From the NCBI GenBank assembly GCA_002299915.1, contig DBOG01000005.1, positions 1 to 19,755 on the forward strand: a stretch of 19,755 bases of DNA. Reading direction: 5' to 3'. Shown piece by piece: positions 1 to 7,197 of the stretch (its first letter is position 1; each line of letters opens with the position of its first letter). Origin of the DNA: Proteobacteria bacterium UBA652. Its GTDB lineage: Bacteria > Pseudomonadota > Gammaproteobacteria > Nitrosococcales > Methylophagaceae. The notes beneath the pieces were generated by a model. The model did no database searches. It saw only the letters and a list, made by a program, of their open reading frames with translations, and had not been told where the DNA came from. The position numbers and the translations under genes were made by a program.

Positions 1-35
1 CTGAAAGATCAACAGACCCTAGGTTTTTCTTCAAT

Positions 36-1031
36 TTAAAAATGACCCGCGGACTTAAACTTCCCCGGAGACACTCCAAATTCCTGTTTAAATACTTTGG
101 AAAAATGACTGACACTATTATAGCCAACCGATGATGCAGCCTGTGTCACGTTACATGGTTGCTCGCTTAGCAATAATTTCGCTTTTTTCAACCGCTGTTG
201 CTGTAAAAAACTAAATACTGTCATGCCATAAACTTGCTTAAAAACTATCTTCAACTTATTGTCGTTAATGCCCACTTTATGTGCTAATTCCAACAAACTG
301 GGCGGGCTAACCATTTCATTTATTAAAATATCTGCAGCTTGGTGGATCCGTGCAATATCCTGTGCTTTTAATTTCAATTGTTGTTTTGATGAAGGTAATA
401 ATCTACGCAGTAATACGATCTGATGAGACCATAACTCCAACACTTTGGCAGAAAGATAATGGTGTTGAAAATCAGCCTGATGGACTACATTGACTATTTC
501 ACGAGCAACCGTCAGCATCATCTGAGAAGCCTTGCCCGAATTAAAAACACCTTGCCAAAAAGGATCAGTTAAAATATCCGACTGTAAACTCTCCTCAGTG
601 GAGCACAGCCAATCGCTACTTAACTGAATGGTAATGAAACAACTTTGTTCGCCGGCATTAAAATAAGATGACATTCTCGGTTGCTTATCATTAAACCGAG
701 CAAATAAGGTTTCTCCTGAAGCCACGTTAACATCCGCTTTGTGCTGGCAACAGTTTACGATGCCTCCTTGCAGACAAACTGTAAAACTTAAGTTTTTCTG
801 CATGGTCTGTTCAGTAAAAACCTCAATATCCTGATGAAAGCAAGATTCCATCACAACTAAGCCCGCCCCCCCCATCAAAGGCGATATTGTTATTCGCCCA
901 ACGCCATATTTCTCAGGAATTTTCCAAACTGTAACAGGAGAAGTTTTAACTTGAGCTGAATAATCAGGCTGGATCTGGCTTGTTGCCAAACCCAAAAACT
1001 GATCAAAAGCAATTTTTTGTCTAGTACCCAC
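36..1031 (-). CDS. AraC-family transcriptional regulator, PchR-like
   Basis: A 331-residue cytoplasmic DNA-binding regulator. The C-terminal third carries the two helix-turn-helix units of the AraC/XylS family, at about residues 245-268 and 293-317, the second ending in the usual FSKVFKQEFGVSPGKF signature. The stretch LLELAHKVGINDNKLKIVFK is typical of the PchR subgroup, whose known members respond to siderophores or other small ligands and activate TonB-receptor genes. The N-terminal 200 residues are the presumed ligand domain and show no motif I can name. The start is GTG, only 7 nt after the thiol peroxidase stop, with a weak ribosome site, so it is probably translated from the same mRNA. 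As last gene of a locus that begins with a TonB receptor, it may regulate that locus (inference). The family is certain; the ligand is unknown. Confidence 0.85.
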   Translation of the reverse strand: MGTRQKIAFDQFLGLATSQIQPDYSAQVKTSPVTVWKIPEKYGVGRITISPLMGGAGLVVMESCFHQDIEVFTEQTMQKNLSFTVCLQGGIVNCCQHKADVNVASGETLFARFNDKQPRMSSYFNAGEQSCFITIQLSSDWLCSTEESLQSDILTDPFWQGVFNSGKASQMMLTVAREIVNVVHQADFQHHYLSAKVLELWSHQIVLLRRLLPSSKQQLKLKAQDIARIHQAADILINEMVSPPSLLELAHKVGINDNKLKIVFKQVYGMTVFSFLQQQRLKKAKLLLSEQPCNVTQAASSVGYNSVSHFSKVFKQEFGVSPGKFKSAGHF

Positions 1032-1038
1032 CCAATTA

Positions 1039-1626
1039 TTAGCGTAACCCGGATCTTAATACAGAAAGTGCCGCATCATAATTCGGCTCATCCGTCACTT
1101 CTTTGACTAGTTCACTATAAATAATTTTATGATCTTCATCGAGAACAAGTACCGCACGAGCATATAAGCCATCCAATGGCCCGCCCTTCATTGTTACCCC
1201 ATAGGCATCAGCCAAATCACGATAACGATAATCAGAAGCCGTTATTGCATTATCTATATTTTCAGCAGCACAAAAACGTTTAAAGGCGAAGGGAAGATCC
1301 AGCGAGGCAAATAATAGAACAGTATTATCAAGCCCCGCTACCTTTTGATTAAACTTTTTCAATTGTATTGCACACACAGACGTATCTACGCTAGGGAAAA
1401 TATTGAAAATAACACGCTTACCTTTAAAATCGGATAAAGACACTTCCGACAAATCTGTTTTTATTAATTTAAAATCTGGTGCTGCATCACCTACAGATGG
1501 AAAAACACCTATTGTTTCAATTGGTTTTTGTTTAAAGGATAATTGAGTTATTCGCTCTACTGCCAGTGTTGCAGTATTTAAAAAGATAAATAAAACCACA
1601 ACTACAAATGTAAATATTTTTTTCAT
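1039..1626 (-). CDS. tpx: Thiol peroxidase (Tpx family) with N-terminal signal peptide
   Basis: A 195-residue peroxiredoxin of the Tpx class, which reduces hydrogen peroxide and alkyl hydroperoxides. The peroxidatic cysteine is C85 in the motif FPSVDTSVC and the resolving cysteine is C119 in RFCAAEN; the spacing and surrounding residues match E. coli Tpx along its whole length. Unlike the usual 165-170 residue protein it has a 22-residue hydrophobic leader (MKKIFTFVVVVLFIFLNTAT...LA), so it is predicted to be exported or membrane-anchored through this segment. The ATG has a GAGGAAT ribosome site. It stands between the pseudoazurins (131 nt upstream, with a hairpin between) and the AraC gene (7 nt downstream). 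A periplasmic peroxide scavenger beside copper proteins makes sense because copper drives radical chemistry (inference). Confidence 0.88.
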   Translation of the reverse strand: MKKIFTFVVVVLFIFLNTATLAVERITQLSFKQKPIETIGVFPSVGDAAPDFKLIKTDLSEVSLSDFKGKRVIFNIFPSVDTSVCAIQLKKFNQKVAGLDNTVLLFASLDLPFAFKRFCAAENIDNAITASDYRYRDLADAYGVTMKGGPLDGLYARAVLVLDEDHKIIYSELVKEVTDEPNYDAALSVLRSGLR

Positions 1627-1695
1627 AATTATTCCTCATTAGTTTAAATGATAAAGCTACGCTGTCTAACTACAAATAAAAACCCTTCCAGGCAT

Positions 1696-1717
1696 TCTCC
1701 CGATCTAAATCGGGAGA
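1696..1717. terminator. Inverted repeat, possible terminator or attenuator between pseudoazurin and tpx
   Basis: A perfect 9-bp inverted repeat with a 4-nt loop (arms TCTCCCGAT and ATCGGGAGA). On the minus strand it may be lengthened by pairing AAGCCC upstream with GGGTTT downstream, and TTTTT follows that outer arm. It lies in the 131-nt gap after the soluble pseudoazurin stop, so it could end most transcripts or set a lower level of tpx-araC expression. The U-run is displaced from the main stem by about 14 nt, so simple intrinsic termination is uncertain. Confidence 0.4.
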
Positions 1718-1757
1718 GGGCTTAATAGTAAGTAAGCGTATGCTGGAATATTTAAAA

Positions 1758-2204
1758 CTAGTTTACTTGTGCTAGATATTTTTCGATACGATCTTTACCC
1801 ATCGCCATTTTTGCAAGCAATTCTTCCGATGCTTTTTCCGCACCCGATTTATCAGTCACAGTGCCAACCTGAATAACACCCACCATACCCATCATGACAT
1901 GTGGTGTACATTTATAAAGATAAACACCTTCGGTATCAAGTGTCACCGTTATATCCTTTGAATTTTCACCTGTCCACCCCTCTGCACCGTCAGGCACATA
2001 AGCGGACACAGAATCATGGCCAGCATCAGTCGCTAAAAATTTTACAGTATCTCCTTTTTCGACTTTAAGAAACGCAGGTTCAAATACCATCATCCCTTCT
2101 GTGCCATTATTGAGCATTTTTACCTCATGCTCTGCACTCAAGGCAGCACCTTGATAAAAAAGGCTTGTTGCTAATACTAAACTACTTAATTTCAGCTTTT
2201 TCAT
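1758..2204 (-). CDS. Pseudoazurin (soluble periplasmic cupredoxin)
   Basis: A 148-residue blue (type 1) copper protein that carries single electrons in the periplasm, in known members from the respiratory chain to copper nitrite reductase, N2O reductase or similar enzymes. A signal peptide covers about residues 1-24 (cleavage near ALSA/EHE), giving a mature protein of the usual size of about 124 residues. Copper ligands by family alignment are H63 (in AGHDS), C99, H102 and M107 (KCTPHVMMGM). The ATG has a TTGGAGA ribosome site. It lies 17 nt after the lipoprotein pseudoazurin gene, and their cupredoxin domains agree at 108 of 124 residues (counted by eye, no gaps), so this is a recent tandem duplication. 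The natural partner enzyme is not in the window. Confidence 0.92.
   Translation of the reverse strand: MKKLKLSSLVLATSLFYQGAALSAEHEVKMLNNGTEGMMVFEPAFLKVEKGDTVKFLATDAGHDSVSAYVPDGAEGWTGENSKDITVTLDTEGVYLYKCTPHVMMGMVGVIQVGTVTDKSGAEKASEELLAKMAMGKDRIEKYLAQVN
1761..2132 (-). repeat. Downstream copy of duplicated pseudoazurin domain
   Basis: Encodes residues 25-148 of the soluble pseudoazurin. It pairs without gaps with the other copy at 2225-2596. Long stretches, notably around the Cys-His-Met copper loop, are nearly identical in DNA, which indicates a recent duplication or ongoing gene conversion. Confidence 0.85.
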
Positions 2205-2221
2205 TTAATTCTCCAATTCAA

Positions 2222-2998
2222 TTATTTAACTTCTGATAAATACTTTCCAAGACGTTCTTTACCCATCGCCATTTTTGCAAGCAACTCTTCAGATGCTTTT
2301 TCTGCGCCCGATTTATCAGTCACGGCGCCAACCTGAATAACACCCACCATACCCATCATGATATGTGGTGTACATTTATAAAGATAAACACCTTCAGTAT
2401 CAAGTGTCACCGTTATATCCTTTGAATTGTCACCTTTCCAGCCCTCTGCACCGTCAGGCACATAAGCGGACACAGAATCATGGCCAGCATCAGTCGCTTC
2501 AAATTTGACTGTCGCCCCTTTTTCAACTTTAAGAAATGCGGGTTCAAATACCATCATGCCATCTTCACCATTATTCAGCATTTTTACGATATATTCTTGA
2601 CCTGCTGCATTACTGCTATCTTCTGCAGCAGCCATCGTCTCAACTTCAGCTGCGACATTTTCAGCTGAATCACTGGTTACCACAGCAACTTCTTCTGCTT
2701 TATCTGCAACATCTGAAACAAGCTCTTTGGTATGGTCACTTACTGCAGCTGTAACCTCGTTTGCTTTATCTGCAGCATCAGAAGCAATCTCTTTAGCTTG
2801 ATCACTGGCTGCACCCGCTACTTCTTTCGCTTTATCGCTTGTATCCGCAACAACTTGTTCAACGCTATTACTTGTCTCTGTTGCGATTTCCTTTGCTTTC
2901 TCAGCAATATCCGATTTCTCGCTATCACATGCGGTTAGCATAAAAAAGGAGGCAAGGCCTATTATAGCCCCCATTCTTATTTTCCTAGATATCTTCAT
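2222..2998 (-). CDS. Lipoprotein pseudoazurin with an 11-residue-repeat helical spacer
   Basis: A 258-residue membrane-anchored cupredoxin. Residues 1-23 are a lipoprotein signal with lipobox LTAC (lipidated C24). The next residue is D25, which in E. coli-type Lol sorting keeps a lipoprotein in the inner membrane. Residues 32-119 are eight consecutive 11-residue repeats of the type SDKAKEVAGAA, rich in Ala, Lys, Glu and Asp, predicting one long amphipathic helix of LEA/apolipoprotein or hendecad type. Residues 135-258 are a pseudoazurin domain with ligands H173, C209, H212 and M217. The ATG has an AGAGGAA ribosome site. Inference: a tethered electron carrier held away from the membrane on a helical arm, working beside the free paralogue encoded 17 nt downstream. 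I do not know a described protein with this architecture. Domain identity is certain; topology is inferred. Confidence 0.9.
   Translation of the reverse strand: MKISRKIRMGAIIGLASFFMLTACDSEKSDIAEKAKEIATETSNSVEQVVADTSDKAKEVAGAASDQAKEIASDAADKANEVTAAVSDHTKELVSDVADKAEEVAVVTSDSAENVAAEVETMAAAEDSSNAAGQEYIVKMLNNGEDGMMVFEPAFLKVEKGATVKFEATDAGHDSVSAYVPDGAEGWKGDNSKDITVTLDTEGVYLYKCTPHIMMGMVGVIQVGAVTDKSGAEKASEELLAKMAMGKERLGKYLSEVK
2225..2596 (-). repeat. Upstream copy of duplicated pseudoazurin domain
   Basis: Encodes residues 135-258 of the lipoprotein pseudoazurin and is the partner of the copy at 1761-2132. Sixteen amino-acid differences were counted by eye, six of them in the last 13 residues. Confidence 0.85.
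2642..2905 (-). repeat. Eight tandem 33-bp units coding 11-residue repeats
   Basis: Eight in-frame units of 11 codons (residues 32-119 of the lipoprotein pseudoazurin) without insertion or deletion. Most begin S/A-D, with E at position 6 (N in the last unit, K-E or N-E at 5-6 in most) and a hydrophobic residue at position 7. The DNA units have diverged more than the protein pattern, so the repeat is old and kept by selection on the helix. Confidence 0.85.
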
Positions 2999-3048
2999 TT
3001 TTTTCCTCTAGATATATAATTTACTTGGCTTTTAGCTTCATCCCTACT

Positions 3049-3573
3049 TTAATGTGTGTGATTATGCTGTTGCTTCTCACGATACATTTTTGTTACCTGC
3101 TCCCATTGGCTTTCCGTTAGGATGCGTTTGCTATTTTCACGACAACGCAACATGGTAGTCGCCATGGTTGAGCGTTTTTCTAAAACAGATGCAATCATCG
3201 CTTCTACTTCTTGGGTTGGCTTATTATCTAGTGCCGCTTGCTTAATTGCTTTATCACCATCAATAATCTCTTTCGCTAATGCTAGAGCAGATGCCATATT
3301 ATCAGTACGCCATTTTGCCAGTTCATCTTGTTGCTCTTTACTTAAGCCAAGCTCTTCACTATTTTTTACCATAATCGGCATAAATACAGGCATTGGGCTT
3401 GTTTTACCCATTAACATTACCATAGGATTAGGTTTTTGCTTTGTTGAATCTTCTTTATGATCGGCATGGTCAGTAGCAGCAGTATGATTGCCTTCATGTT
3501 CCGGGCAGTTTGCCATTACTGGGTTGATAGATGCCATCATTAAGGCCGATACTATAAGTGCTGTTTTTTTCAT
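3049..3573 (-). CDS. Spy/CpxP-like periplasmic protein, His- and Met-rich
   Basis: A 174-residue exported protein with a signal peptide (cleavage near A21). Residues 75-160 look like the all-helical LTxxQ family (Spy, CpxP, ZraP, CnrX), with LSKEQQDEL at 77-85 and LTESQWEQV at 152-160 as the two signature motifs. Family members act as periplasmic chaperones or metal sensors. Extra features favour metal binding: a His/Asp/Glu-rich N-terminus (residues 24-40), a Met-rich segment (MVMLM and MPVFMPIM within residues 51-68), a CR pair at 144-145 and a C-terminal HNHTH. The ribosome site AAAGGAG is strong. It lies 50 nt upstream of the lipoprotein pseudoazurin and probably shares its mRNA. Copper handling is the likely role (inference); a general envelope-stress chaperone is the alternative. 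Confidence 0.75.
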   Translation of the reverse strand: MKKTALIVSALMMASINPVMANCPEHEGNHTAATDHADHKEDSTKQKPNPMVMLMGKTSPMPVFMPIMVKNSEELGLSKEQQDELAKWRTDNMASALALAKEIIDGDKAIKQAALDNKPTQEVEAMIASVLEKRSTMATTMLRCRENSKRILTESQWEQVTKMYREKQQHNHTH

Positions 3574-3630
3574 TATGAACTCCTTTGTTCAAGTTGTTAC
3601 TCAATTATTAAAGTTAAAAATATTCCTAAC

Positions 3631-3667
3631 TTTACATATAATTATATATAATATAATTATATGTAAA
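3631..3667. promoter_or_regulatory. Perfect 17-bp A/T inverted repeat upstream of the Spy-like gene
   Basis: The arms TTTACATATAATTATAT (3631-3647) and its exact complement (3651-3667) flank a 3-nt centre. It sits 9 nt after the binding-protein stop and about 57 nt before the Spy-like start. It could be an operator with overlapping TATAAT-like elements for the Spy-pseudoazurin part of the locus, or an mRNA hairpin that separates stability of the two halves. There is no GC stem or U-run, so it is not a classical terminator. Confidence 0.5.
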
Positions 3668-3676
3668 CATTATATA

Positions 3677-4675
3677 CTATAGTGGCGAATAATAAAACGT
3701 ATCATCCGGTAATTTACCGCCAATCAAGGCGGGTGTACGTTTATATAATAATTCAAAAAAGTATTCCAACTCTTCTCGCGCATCTTTTGCAGACACATGA
3801 TTAAACTGGCTGACTTTTATCGATTCGGAAACCGCTTCTGGCAGTAACATTTCAATACGCTTTGCCATCATTTCCCCAGCTTCATCTGGATTTTCAACAC
3901 ACCATTGGGTCGCTTTATCATATTCTTCAATAAAACGTGCAATAACATGCCCATTAAGCGCTTTGTTAATTACAGCCATACCTGCTTGTGGGATCTTTGC
4001 TTCGCGCTTTAATAATCGTCCCCATTCCTGTTGTAAGTCAACACTGCGATAAAGATCGGGGGCGATCACCTTCACTGGAAAGGTCTTTGTTTTATGTAAG
4101 GCCATTGAAACCGCAGGTTCTGCCAATAAAGCATGATCAACACGACGCATAATTAATAACTGCATTGCATCCAAGGGATTGGCAACATAACGTAATTTAA
4201 AGTCTTTTTTTGGATCAAGCCCTTGCTGCTCTGCTAACTCTGAAAAAATCAGATCAGGCATATCCCCTCGGAATGGCATCGCGATCTCTTTACCCTTAAA
4301 ATCTGCCAGTGTTGTTAGCTCACTATCGCGGGAAACCATCCATAACACTCCCCAAACTGAGACATTGAGGAGGCGTATATCTGCTCCTCTGTTGTAAAGA
4401 TTTGCTGCCACATTAGTCGGTGTGGCAATAAAATCTGTTTTACCATTTAATGCTAAGGCACGTAGTTGATCAGGGTTTTTCCAAACTTCAAACTTTAGTT
4501 CATTGGTAATATCTGCTAGTGCATCGGTTTCAACCATCCTGATCAATGGATTAGAAACAGCCGCAAACGGCCCAGCCAAAGTAATCAGTGGCAGCTTCTC
4601 CTCCGCATTAGCTGAAAAGCTAATGATCAACAGACAGCTAATGAGTAGCTTTATTATTACATTTTGTTTAAACAT
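3677..4675 (-). CDS. Periplasmic substrate-binding protein, NMT1/SsuA-like
   Basis: A 332-residue periplasmic protein with a signal peptide (cleavage near ANA/EEK at residue 24). The pattern LRALALNGKTDFIATPTNVAA, followed by WGVLWMVSRDSELTTLADFKGK and then LDAMQLLIMRRVDHALLAEPA, is that of class II binding proteins related to SsuA, TauA and the NMT1/THI5 group, which feed ABC importers. No permease or ATPase gene lies nearby, so it is an orphan. It starts 6 nt after the TonB receptor stop, with a weak ribosome site inside the end of that gene, so the two are surely co-expressed. This pairing suggests that the receptor brings a small organic ligand or metal chelate into the periplasm and this protein picks it up (inference). 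The ligand is unknown. Confidence 0.82.
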   Translation of the reverse strand: MFKQNVIIKLLISCLLIISFSANAEEKLPLITLAGPFAAVSNPLIRMVETDALADITNELKFEVWKNPDQLRALALNGKTDFIATPTNVAANLYNRGADIRLLNVSVWGVLWMVSRDSELTTLADFKGKEIAMPFRGDMPDLIFSELAEQQGLDPKKDFKLRYVANPLDAMQLLIMRRVDHALLAEPAVSMALHKTKTFPVKVIAPDLYRSVDLQQEWGRLLKREAKIPQAGMAVINKALNGHVIARFIEEYDKATQWCVENPDEAGEMMAKRIEMLLPEAVSESIKVSQFNHVSAKDAREELEYFFELLYKRTPALIGGKLPDDTFYYSPL

Positions 4676-4681
4676 TAAAAC

Positions 4682-6943
4682 TTATTCCCATGTGAATTCC
4701 ATGCCGGCTACTGCACTAAAGCCTGAGCCTGGCAAAAATGTAGGTTGATTTGGAGCAGATATACCACGAATTACATAAGTAGTCTGATAGTTTTTATCAG
4801 CGATATTTTTAAAATCAGCAAAAAAGCGTAACGATTTTGTTGGCTGATATCCTGCTTTTAAGCCTAAAAGTACGTACGAATCCTGTTGTTGCGTATTAGA
4901 ATGATCAACATAGGTATCAGAGGGTTGCCATCTTACATTGGGAGCAATATAGAATTTACCGATATGATAAGCCAGTTCGGTATAGCCTAAATGCTCAGGG
5001 ATCCCCGCAATTTGGTTGCCATCAAAAATACCGCCATCAAATTCAAAGTCACTGTAGTTGTATACGAATTTAGCTGTTAATTTATCGCCAGACGAAAATA
5101 TATTATTGCCTAAAACAGCATCTAAACCTAATTCAATCCCTTGATGAATCGTGTCATCAGGATAATTAAATGTTTTAGAATTCACTGCAAACCCGGTTAC
5201 CAAGGTAATGAGTTCATCTTCTACTTTTGAATAGTAGTATGAGGCATTCCATGATAGATCCGCCCATGATCCTTGTGAACCCAATTCAAATGTCCATGCT
5301 GTTTGTTCATCGAGCTCTAATAGAGCAATACCCGAACCAATGGCAGCATCTGCGAATGGTGGTACCGCAGGTGGATTAATAATAACACCCGGCACAATCA
5401 AGGGACTTACTTTTCTGGTGACAAGGTGATTAAAAGTCGGCGATTCCATGCTACGGCTAATATTACTAAAGATACTGATCTCCTCGCTAGGCTTGAAAAT
5501 CAAACCCAACTTAGGGTTAAAAGCAGTGTAAGAATCATCACTATCAATATCAACCACTAGCTTATCAAAATTGCCTGGTGATGGAGGTGTCGAACCTGTG
5601 CCTTTCATCTCACGCTTACTATGCAATAATTGTAATCCTGAGACTAATTTTGTTCTATCAGTCACACTGCCAGTATATTGCATGCCAACTGTCGCATTAC
5701 GTGCATCTAAATCTAAATCACCAAAGCGGAATAATTTAGAGCCATTTTCAGGATTATTAACCCAATATTCTGTTGGCATTTCACCTGAATTTAATGCGAT
5801 TGACAGTAAAAACTGATCATCTTGGGTAAGATAGCTACCTTTATTCAGCATTGAATAATGCAGCCCAATATTTTTAGCATCCACTACTGTGTGGCTTAGC
5901 GGATCGGTGAAGGTGTCATCCAGGTTCTCGCCATAGAACCCAATCTCATGTTCTGTATTACCTCTGGTGATATAGGTTTTATTCGCTAATCTAAATTGCT
6001 GTGTATCACGATGTGGATCACGTTTATACGCGTTAAATATGCCATCCCATCCACCGCGTGCATTCCAACCAAACTTTGGATGCATCACAGCAGGACCAGG
6101 CAATGTTGCTGGTGGCGGAAAGCCAGCATAGCCATCACCTATTACGGCTGTGGGATGATCTTTTGCGATCTGTTTTTGTACGACAAAGGGGATATCGAAT
6201 TTATTATCGGTGTAATTAAACCATGTCCTATTTTCTAAATTACCACTACGGTAGCCTGTATTTAATGACAGATTGCTACGTTCACCGCTGCTATGATGAC
6301 GGAAACCATCAGATTCCGAATAGCCCGCACCTAAATAAAAATCCCAGTTTCCTGATATCCCGCCTACACCAATATTACCGTTAAAAGTATCAAATGAGCC
6401 GGCTTGAAAACGAATAAAATTATCGCTATTCAATGCGGTGCGTGACGTCATATTAATCGCGCCACCCAAGGTAGACCCGCCATATTGCAAGGCATTTGCA
6501 CCTCGATAAACAGACATATAGCGCATTTGTTCCGTTGGCAATAAACCAATCACAAAGGAGCCATCAGCTTGATTAACTGCCATACCATCATATAGTAGGT
6601 GCACACCACGATCGACAGGGTTATCTTGAATGCCCGAACCCCGAATATTTAATCGCGGCTGATCATTTCCACCAAAGAATTCTTGCATAATCACGCCAGG
6701 TTCATTACCCAACACATCATTTAACGTTGCTTTGCTGCTGACTAAGCCATCAAGATCCAATAAATTTGTTCCACCAGGAACGGTCGATAATTTTTCTTCT
6801 AGATCAGGCAGGTTAGGCCTCGCAGGGTCGTTTTTCCCTGTGACCGTTACGCCTGGTAAACCAAGCGACTCTTCAGCAATCGCTGTGCTTAATAATAAAG
6901 ATTGTGCAATGATGCAACTCGTAATAACAAGTTTATTTTTCAT
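4682..6943 (-). CDS. TonB-dependent outer-membrane receptor
   Basis: About 753 residues. I choose the ATG at 6943, which has GGAAGAG just upstream; an ATG five codons earlier (6958) has no ribosome site. A signal peptide ends near AIA/EES. A TonB-box-like GVTVTG follows, then a plug domain (about residues 55-168) with LNDVLGNEPGV, RLNIRGSGI, RGVHLLYDGM and ADGSF, and a 22-strand barrel ending FTWE. The plug resembles FecA-type receptors. The substrate cannot be read off: heme-receptor motifs (FRAP/NPNL) were not seen. With pseudoazurins and a His/Met-rich protein downstream and an FNR-like site upstream, a copper chelate in the manner of NosA/OprC is possible; the PchR-like regulator and nearby hemP would fit iron instead. 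It heads the locus running to position 36. Confidence 0.9.
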   Translation of the reverse strand: MKNKLVITSCIIAQSLLLSTAIAEESLGLPGVTVTGKNDPARPNLPDLEEKLSTVPGGTNLLDLDGLVSSKATLNDVLGNEPGVIMQEFFGGNDQPRLNIRGSGIQDNPVDRGVHLLYDGMAVNQADGSFVIGLLPTEQMRYMSVYRGANALQYGGSTLGGAINMTSRTALNSDNFIRFQAGSFDTFNGNIGVGGISGNWDFYLGAGYSESDGFRHHSSGERSNLSLNTGYRSGNLENRTWFNYTDNKFDIPFVVQKQIAKDHPTAVIGDGYAGFPPPATLPGPAVMHPKFGWNARGGWDGIFNAYKRDPHRDTQQFRLANKTYITRGNTEHEIGFYGENLDDTFTDPLSHTVVDAKNIGLHYSMLNKGSYLTQDDQFLLSIALNSGEMPTEYWVNNPENGSKLFRFGDLDLDARNATVGMQYTGSVTDRTKLVSGLQLLHSKREMKGTGSTPPSPGNFDKLVVDIDSDDSYTAFNPKLGLIFKPSEEISIFSNISRSMESPTFNHLVTRKVSPLIVPGVIINPPAVPPFADAAIGSGIALLELDEQTAWTFELGSQGSWADLSWNASYYYSKVEDELITLVTGFAVNSKTFNYPDDTIHQGIELGLDAVLGNNIFSSGDKLTAKFVYNYSDFEFDGGIFDGNQIAGIPEHLGYTELAYHIGKFYIAPNVRWQPSDTYVDHSNTQQQDSYVLLGLKAGYQPTKSLRFFADFKNIADKNYQTTYVIRGISAPNQPTFLPGSGFSAVAGMEFTWE

Positions 6944-7017
6944 GATTTTCTCTTCCATTTATTTCAAATTTTAGCGGATTACATCAGCAAAGCGAGTTTA
7001 AGACAACAGATATTTAA

Positions 7018-7061
7018 CTATAATAATACTAATAGTTCCTATTTACATTGATCTATGTCAA
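7018..7061 (-). promoter_or_regulatory. FNR/ANR-type site and promoter for the TonB receptor
   Basis: On the minus strand TTGACATAGATCAA (7061-7048) matches the FNR/ANR/DNR consensus TTGAT-N4-ATCAA at 9 of 10 positions. Two overlapping TATTAT hexamers lie downstream. Using the one at 7025-7020, transcription would start near 7013 and the site would be centred at -41.5, the classical class II activator position. A long AT-rich leader of about 70 nt precedes the ATG at 6943. This predicts induction under low oxygen or by a nitrogen-oxide-sensing CRP/FNR protein. Confidence 0.6.
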
Positions 7062-7197
7062 TTGGCCTATTTTTAATTATTTAAACCGATGAATTTTTAC
7101 TATGGCACGGCAATAATCACAATTGAGAAAAGCCACTAAAACCTACTTAGTAGTGCGACTATGATTTTGGCTGGACTTAGTGCAGGGGAAGTTAAGT

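Noticed and set aside
2480..2938. Three overlapping plus-strand frames of 62-72 codons opposite the repeat-bearing lipoprotein gene
   Set aside because: They are shadows of the 33-bp repeat coding strand; no ribosome sites and no recognisable protein.
4682..6943. TonB receptor as a heme receptor because hemP lies upstream
   Set aside because: The FRAP and NPNL motifs of heme receptors were not found and the plug looks FecA-like; it also has its own promoter.
36..6943. Methanobactin or lanthanide uptake locus
   Set aside because: No MbnE-type peptide-binding protein, no precursor peptide, no Lut ABC transporter genes; composition differs.
7019..7037. Fur-box-like stretch upstream of the TonB receptor (12 of 19 matches)
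   Set aside because: The matches come from plain AT-richness; no palindromic TGATAAT core, unlike the two good boxes at 8208 and 8446.
7143..7153. Small palindrome CTACTTAGTAG after hemP
   Set aside because: 5-bp arms only, no T-run; too weak to call a terminator.
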